NCBI GenBank assembly: GCA_965365465.1
Contig: CBDUBU010000044.1
Span: 1 to 18,673 of the forward strand
Direction of reading: 5' to 3'
Source: CBDUBU01 sp965365465
GTDB lineage: Bacteria; Bacteroidota; Rhodothermia; Rhodothermales; DASSAV01
Length of the DNA: 18,673 nt
This document shows, one piece after another, positions 14,120-18,673 of this stretch (its first letter is position 1; every line of letters begins with the position of its first letter). A program made the position numbers and the translations under genes. Under the pieces are notes generated by a model that was given only the letters and a program-made list of their open reading frames with translations, had not been told where the DNA came from and made no database searches.

Positions 14120-14463
14120 AGTAGTGGTACAGACGAGAAAGCCGGGGAGAAGCGTACCCCGCCGCTGCGCGGGCGCCTGCCCGCATATCCGGAAAACTAC
14201 AAAGGATGTTTGCAGGGCGCCTGCAAAGGCGGCGCTTCTGAAGCGCAACATCCGGCGCACCCATGACCGGTTCCGCCTAAATACGGAATAGATCCCATTT
14301 CGTCCATGATCCGCAAAAAATCCACAGCCAGACGCCGGTCCCCGAAGCAATGCAAGGCCGGACAGGAGGGCTGTTTTTTTGAGACGGATCGAACAACGGA
14401 GTCTGGAACCGTATCTTGCTGGAAGCGCGGAAGTTCCAGGCATCCGGAAGGCCGATCGTACGC
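14120..14463. other. 344-base divergent promoter region
   Basis: This region lies between the SLC13 transporter (leftward) and the DUF5916 protein (rightward). It holds the inverted repeat at 14209-14227 and a direct repeat of GGGCGCCTGC (14171-14180 and 14216-14225). Open frames here look like non-coding extensions of the flanking genes. No clear promoter boxes were recognised. Confidence 0.6.
14209..14227. promoter_or_regulatory. Inverted repeat TTTGCAGG-GCG-CCTGCAAA, possible operator
   Basis: Perfect 8-base arms with a 3-base spacer lie in the divergent region 90 bases before the SLC13 start. The 19-base symmetrical site is the size expected for a dimeric regulator, which could act on one or both genes. 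No consensus was recognised. Confidence 0.45.
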
Positions 14464-16680
14464 ATGACCCATTTCAGAAGCCCTATCCTGCAACGGTATA
14501 TGCTGTGCCTGTGGGCCGCTGTGCTATGGACTGTCCCGGAGGTCTATGCCCGTCAGGATGCACCGCTGGTCCTGCCGCGCCTGAGCGGGCCGGTACTGCT
14601 CGACGGCTGCCCCGACGAGCCGGCCTGGGATGAGATCGAGCCGCTTCCGCTCGTCGGATACGTGCCCGTAGCGGGCGCCCCGCCCTCCGAACGCACCGAA
14701 ATTCGGATCGCTTACGACGACCGCTACCTGTACGGCTCCATCCGGGCCTACGACGCTTCCGGCAACGTACGCGCCAACTCGCTTTATCGTGACCGCACCA
14801 GCGGCGACGATCTTTTCGTCATCCTGCTCGATACGTTCGATGACAACCGGAGCGCGATCACGTTTACGATGAGTCCGACCGGCGCCCGCCGGGATGCCAG
14901 CGTCTCCAACGACGGCGCAGGCCCCGGCGCCCTGAACCCGGACTTCAATCTGTTCTGGGATCTGGAAACGGTAATCACAGAGGAGGGCTGGTTTGCCGAG
15001 GTGCGCATTCCTTTCTCCAGCCTGCGCTTTCAGGACGACCAGGGGCGTGTGCAGATGGGCCTTATCGTGCAGCGGGTCATCTCCCGCCGGAACGAGCGAA
15101 TATCCTTCCCGCCGCTGCCTGCCGACACCGACCGCGCCTTTCTCAAACCGTCGCTGGCCCGCAAGGTGACTATGGAAGGCGTATATAGCAGCCGCCCCCT
15201 CTACGTCGCACCCTACGTTCTGGGCGGACGCAGCCGGTCGATGATACCGGATGTCCACGCCTTCCGTTCACAAAACGATCTTCAGCATGAGTTCGGGCTG
15301 GACCTCAAGTATGGCCTTGCCAACGACCTGACGCTGGATGTCACGGTCAATACGGACTTTGCCCAGGCTGAGGCAGACGACCAGCAGGTCAACTTCACCC
15401 GTTTCTCGCTGTTTTACCCTGAGAAACGCGCCTTTTTTCAGGAGCGCTCCGGCCTGTTCGAGTTCAGGACCGGCGGCGAGAGCCGGCTCTTCCACAGCCG
15501 CCGCATCGGACTGACGGACGAAGGGAATCCCGTCCGGCTGCTGGGCGGCGCACGCCTCGTCGGTCGTATCGGCGCCTGGGATGTCGGCTTTCTCGACCTT
15601 CAAACGGCGAAAAGCGACGGACTTCCGGCAGAGAACTTCGGGGTTGCCCGGATGCGCCGCCGCGTGTTCAACCCGTACTCATACGCGGGCGGCCTGTTCA
15701 CGAGCCGCATCGGACGCAACGGAAGTTATAACGTAGCCTACGGCCTCGATGGCGTGTTCCGGCTTTTCGGAGACGACTATCTTTCCGTCCAGTGGGCGCA
15801 GACCTTCGACAGCACTTTTCCGTCCTCCGGGCTGCAATCCGGGCGCGGCACGGCCAGTATCGAGCGGCGGCGCCGCCGGGGATTCGGCTACCAGTCCGCC
15901 CTCACCTGGTCCGGGCCGGATTACCTGCCCGGCGTCGGTTTCACGCAACGGAACGATTTCACGCAGGCGGCCCAAACGCTCTCCTACAGCTGGGTGCCCG
16001 GCGCAGAAGCGCCCATGATCTGGCACACACTCCAGGTGGAAGGGACGGTCTTTGCGCGAAATACTGACGGCAAGGTGGAAACCTTCGAGGCAGGACCAGC
16101 TTGGACGCTGGCGCTCAAATCCGGCGATGAAGCAGCTGTGGCCTTTACGGTTTTCTACGATGACCTGCTCCTGCCCTTTGCGCTCTCGCCGGATGCCCAT
16201 GTGCCGGCAGGGGGCTACACTTTCTACAGCGCCGCCGCTTCTTACGAGATGCATACCGGCCGCTTGCTGCGCACCGACCTTATGCTGGAAAGCGGTTCGT
16301 TCTATGATGGCAGCCGCACCGCCGTTACGCTTGCGCCTGCGTGGAACGTATCGCGGCATCTGGAACTGGGGGGCACGTATCTTTACAACCGCACGCGCTT
16401 CCCGGATCGGAATGAACAGTTCGACGCGCATATAGCCCGCCTGCGCATCGGTACGGCCCTCAACACCAGGGTGTCAACGAATGCCTTTCTTCAGTTCAAC
16501 AGCGCCCGCTCGGCGGTGTCCGCCAACGTGCGTTTCCGGTATAACTTCCGGGAAGGCGTGGACCTGTGGATCGTATACAACGAGGGCCTCAACACCGACC
16601 TCTACCGGGTTTCGCCGCGTCTCCCTCGCTCCGACACGCGCTCCCTCCTCGTCAAATACACCCACACTTTCGTGCTGTGA
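14464..16680 (+). CDS. DUF5916 outer-membrane protein with CBM9-like N-terminal domain
   Basis: The 738-residue protein starts with a signal peptide (MTHFRSPILQRYMLCLWAAV, then VYARQDAP). I chose the ATG at 14464 over an in-frame TTG at 14416; the ATG at 14500 is also possible. Residues about 35-200 match the carbohydrate-binding-family-9-like domain of this family (LLDGCPDEPAWDE, RIAYDDRYLYGSIRAYD, WFAEVRIPFSSLRF). The rest is the DUF5916 domain: FSLFYPEKRAFFQERSGLF, then many alternating aromatic strands ending LLVKYTHTFVL, which resembles a C-terminal beta-barrel strand. An outer-membrane barrel is inferred. No enzymatic motif is visible and the family's role is unknown. It converges on the serine hydrolase gene with 51 bases between their stops. 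Confidence 0.92.
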   Translation: MTHFRSPILQRYMLCLWAAVLWTVPEVYARQDAPLVLPRLSGPVLLDGCPDEPAWDEIEPLPLVGYVPVAGAPPSERTEIRIAYDDRYLYGSIRAYDASGNVRANSLYRDRTSGDDLFVILLDTFDDNRSAITFTMSPTGARRDASVSNDGAGPGALNPDFNLFWDLETVITEEGWFAEVRIPFSSLRFQDDQGRVQMGLIVQRVISRRNERISFPPLPADTDRAFLKPSLARKVTMEGVYSSRPLYVAPYVLGGRSRSMIPDVHAFRSQNDLQHEFGLDLKYGLANDLTLDVTVNTDFAQAEADDQQVNFTRFSLFYPEKRAFFQERSGLFEFRTGGESRLFHSRRIGLTDEGNPVRLLGGARLVGRIGAWDVGFLDLQTAKSDGLPAENFGVARMRRRVFNPYSYAGGLFTSRIGRNGSYNVAYGLDGVFRLFGDDYLSVQWAQTFDSTFPSSGLQSGRGTASIERRRRRGFGYQSALTWSGPDYLPGVGFTQRNDFTQAAQTLSYSWVPGAEAPMIWHTLQVEGTVFARNTDGKVETFEAGPAWTLALKSGDEAAVAFTVFYDDLLLPFALSPDAHVPAGGYTFYSAAASYEMHTGRLLRTDLMLESGSFYDGSRTAVTLAPAWNVSRHLELGGTYLYNRTRFPDRNEQFDAHIARLRIGTALNTRVSTNAFLQFNSARSAVSANVRFRYNFREGVDLWIVYNEGLNTDLYRVSPRLPRSDTRSLLVKYTHTFVL

Positions 16681-16731
16681 ATGGGTGATACGTTCAATCG
16701 TCATGGCTAACAAAAGTAAACAGGGCGGTAT

Positions 16732-18315
16732 TCACGGCTCTCCTTCCGGGACCGGCTCCAGCACGAGATCCTGAAAGTCGAAGCTGAAGTCCGTTGCGGG
16801 GGAGACGGGCTGCATCTTCGCCTGGTCGATGCTGCCGTCCGGGTTGAGCGCGAAGGTCACGAACGCATCCGCCCGCACTTCAGGGTCGCGCCAGCGGGCA
16901 ACAAAGGTGTCGTACTGCCAGTGTTCCAGCGTGCCGGTAAGCCAGGGGGTGTGCGCAAACTTCATTTCGAGGCTGCCGCCGTCGAACGTGATGGCAACCT
17001 CGCCGTACCACGGGTCCGTATAAACGCCTGCATACCGCTCCAGCGGCAGCGACGGACGCGAAGTGCTGTCCCGCGCGGCAGCGATCTCCTGCTCCCGAAC
17101 CCTCAGCAGAGAGTCCGAGCGGGCGCCGACGGCGGCGTAGGCGCTGATCCAGTCGGTATCCGAAACACCGAGATAAGCGTCGAGCAGGTGGTAGGCCAGC
17201 GATTCGAAGGCGGCGCCGGATTCCTGATTCGTGAGGATGGCAATGCCGAGTTTGAGATCCGGCAGCATCGCCACTTTGGAGAGATAGCCGGGCAGCCCGC
17301 CGGTATGCGTGACCAGCTTGCGACCCCGGTAGGCGCGCACCTCGAAACCGAGCGCATAGCCCCGGAAGTCGGTTCGGCGCGCCGCAAGTTCCGGCGGCGG
17401 GTTCCCCGTCGGAATGGGCGTCACGAGCGACCAGAGTTGCCGGGTCAGAGCGGGTGAAAAGATCCGCGTGTCGCTGTCAACCCGGCCCGAATCGAGTTGG
17501 GCAATCAACCACCGGGCCATGTCGGCCGCCCCGGCATGGATGCCTGCCGCAGGGTTTGCATTGACACCCGTAAACGGCGCTACGGGCCGCACCTTGCCCT
17601 CGATGCGTGCGTGCGGCGATGCAATATTCTCGACCGTCTCGAAATCCGGAGGGTGTACGACGGCGCCGTCCATGCCAAGCGGCTCCAGAATGCGGGTTTT
17701 TACGAACTCATCCCACGTCTGCCCACTTACCGCCTCGATGAGCTGCCCGGCGGCCACATAGAGCACGTTGTCGTAGGCGTACGTGCTGCGGAAACTGGTC
17801 GAGAGGGGGACGTAACGGAGCCGGCGGACGATGTCTCTGGCATCGAAGGTGGAAGTGGGCCACCAGAGTAAATCACCCGCGCCCAGCGAAAGCCCGCTCC
17901 GGTGAACCAGCAGGTCGCGCACGGTGAGTTCGCGTGTGATGTAGGGATCGGAGAGTTGAAACCACGGCAGGTAACGCACGACCGGCGCCTCCCATTCCAG
18001 CTTGCCCTCTTCCACCAGCATCCCCAGCGCCGTTGCGGTGAATGCCTTCGTATTGGAGGCAATGCCGAAAAGCGTCTGCGCATTCACCTGTTCCGGCTCG
18101 CCGAGCGTCCGCACCCCATAGCCTTTCGCAGCGACGACCTGTCCGTCCTTGACAACGGCCAGCCCGATGCCAGGGACTTCAAACGTTTCGCGCACCTGCT
18201 CGACGTAGGCATCCAGATGCTTCAAGGGGTCCGGCTGCGCCGTTGCCGGCGGGGCGACAAGCGAGAAAATCAGTACGAGAAAACAGAACGTCGTACCGGA
18301 AGCCGCTTTTTTCAT
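16732..18315 (-). CDS. Secreted serine hydrolase, class C beta-lactamase-like
   Basis: The 527-residue protein has a signal peptide (MKKAASGTTFCFLVLIFSLV, cleavage near PATAQ). The ATG at 18315 was chosen for it; the 34 codons upstream in frame would bury it. The catalytic motifs of the serine beta-lactamase/penicillin-binding fold are present: SNTK at 87-90 (S-x-x-K nucleophile and base), YDN at 181-183 (Y-x-N) and HTGG at 337-340 (the K/H-T-G motif). The C-terminal 100 residues (LERYAGVYTDPWYGEVAITF onward) fit the DUF3471 beta-domain found in this family. Members are peptidases, esterases or D-amino-acid hydrolases as well as beta-lactamases, so resistance should not be assumed. It acts in the periplasm or outside the cell. 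Confidence 0.94.
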   Translation of the reverse strand: MKKAASGTTFCFLVLIFSLVAPPATAQPDPLKHLDAYVEQVRETFEVPGIGLAVVKDGQVVAAKGYGVRTLGEPEQVNAQTLFGIASNTKAFTATALGMLVEEGKLEWEAPVVRYLPWFQLSDPYITRELTVRDLLVHRSGLSLGAGDLLWWPTSTFDARDIVRRLRYVPLSTSFRSTYAYDNVLYVAAGQLIEAVSGQTWDEFVKTRILEPLGMDGAVVHPPDFETVENIASPHARIEGKVRPVAPFTGVNANPAAGIHAGAADMARWLIAQLDSGRVDSDTRIFSPALTRQLWSLVTPIPTGNPPPELAARRTDFRGYALGFEVRAYRGRKLVTHTGGLPGYLSKVAMLPDLKLGIAILTNQESGAAFESLAYHLLDAYLGVSDTDWISAYAAVGARSDSLLRVREQEIAAARDSTSRPSLPLERYAGVYTDPWYGEVAITFDGGSLEMKFAHTPWLTGTLEHWQYDTFVARWRDPEVRADAFVTFALNPDGSIDQAKMQPVSPATDFSFDFQDLVLEPVPEGEP

Positions 18316-18504
18316 CTTTGTGGCAGGGAGACGGGCAGGTGGATTCTGTTTCACGCAGATAGACGGCAGCCGGAACCACCTGCCTTCGGGTGGAGATTCT
18401 ACGTTTCGTCCCGGCAAGATACGGCTTACGAATATAGCATTCGCAATCGGACGGCCGATCAGGCAGCGGCAGGGATAGGCTCCACGGACGTGTCTGCCGG
18501 GGAT

Positions 18505-18673
18505 TCAGGTGTCAATCGACATCACGGAGCCGCCATCGACGCGGTAGTTTGAGCCGACGACGAAGCTGGCGCGCTCCGAGCACAGGAAGGCGATCACGGC
18601 GGCTACCTCCTCCGGCTTGCCCCGTCGCTTGAGCACGAGGTGCGGGCGCTCCTCGTCGAGAAACGTTTCGACC
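18505..18673 (-). CDS. Short-chain dehydrogenase/reductase, C-terminal end only
   Basis: The last 55 codons and the stop (TGA, 18507-18505) of a gene that starts beyond the right edge. The visible end reads KRRGKPEEVAAVIAFLCSER and then ASFVVGSNYRVDGGSV, the conserved C-terminus of classical SDR oxidoreductases (G-x-P-E-E-V-A, S-x-x-x-x-x-x-G, V-D-G-G). The NAD(P)-binding and catalytic regions are outside the window, so the substrate is unknown. About 190 bases separate it from the serine hydrolase start; nothing notable was seen there. Confidence 0.9.
   Translation of the reverse strand, partial: VETFLDEERPHLVLKRRGKPEEVAAVIAFLCSERASFVVGSNYRVDGGSVMSIDT

Noticed and set aside
14120..14443. 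N-terminal extension of the SLC13 transporter to 700 residues
   Set aside because: The extra 108 residues are basic and not membrane-like. The family starts at a first TM helix, as found at ATG 14119.
15679..16431. 250-codon minus-strand open frame inside the DUF5916 gene
   Set aside because: Shadow of a well-supported outer-membrane protein; no recognisable features.

Overview
The window is about 59% GC. It reads like a member of Rhodothermota or a related Bacteroidota-like lineage. Reasons: GWxTD-domain, DUF5916 and large FtsX/MacB-type permease proteins occur together, almost no start has a Shine-Dalgarno sequence, and the nucleotide reductase is a B12-dependent class II enzyme. This placement is inference from gene content, not a database match.

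The dominant object is an uninterrupted minus-strand frame from 4809 to the left edge. It encodes a class II (adenosylcobalamin-dependent) ribonucleotide reductase, NrdJ, whose C-terminus lies outside the window. Its 1603 visible codons hold two in-frame inteins. Intein 1 (446 aa) sits directly after the predicted thiyl-radical cysteine, splitting the catalytic motif as NPC|SE, and carries an HNH-type endonuclease. Intein 2 (434 aa) sits in the APTG|TI phosphate-binding loop and carries a LAGLIDADG endonuclease. The 522-base region upstream (4810-5331) holds a hairpin whose loop is complementary over 9 nt to the nrdJ ribosome binding site, a cluster of AATAACGG repeats, a perfect DnaA box and an inverted repeat.

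5332-9032: a plus-strand phosphoribosyltransferase gene converges on, and overlaps by 74 bases, a minus-strand TPR/GWxTD secreted protein gene. Upstream of the latter on the minus strand are a CoA-binding (YccU-like) protein gene and the gene for the small SRP RNA (ffs), with its terminal helix and U-run intact.

9147-12340: a minus-strand ABC transporter permease of the FtsX/MacB type, a 322-base gap holding hairpins, and a small hypothetical protein gene preceded by a perfect LacI-family-type palindrome. 12341-16680: a minus-strand SLC13/DASS anion transporter with two RCK_C domains and, divergent from it, a plus-strand outer-membrane DUF5916 protein. 16732-18673: a minus-strand secreted serine hydrolase (class C beta-lactamase-like) and the C-terminal end of a short-chain dehydrogenase.

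Apart from the nrdJ locus this is ordinary chromosomal housekeeping and envelope content. No insertion sequences, CRISPR arrays, tRNA or ribosomal RNA genes were seen.
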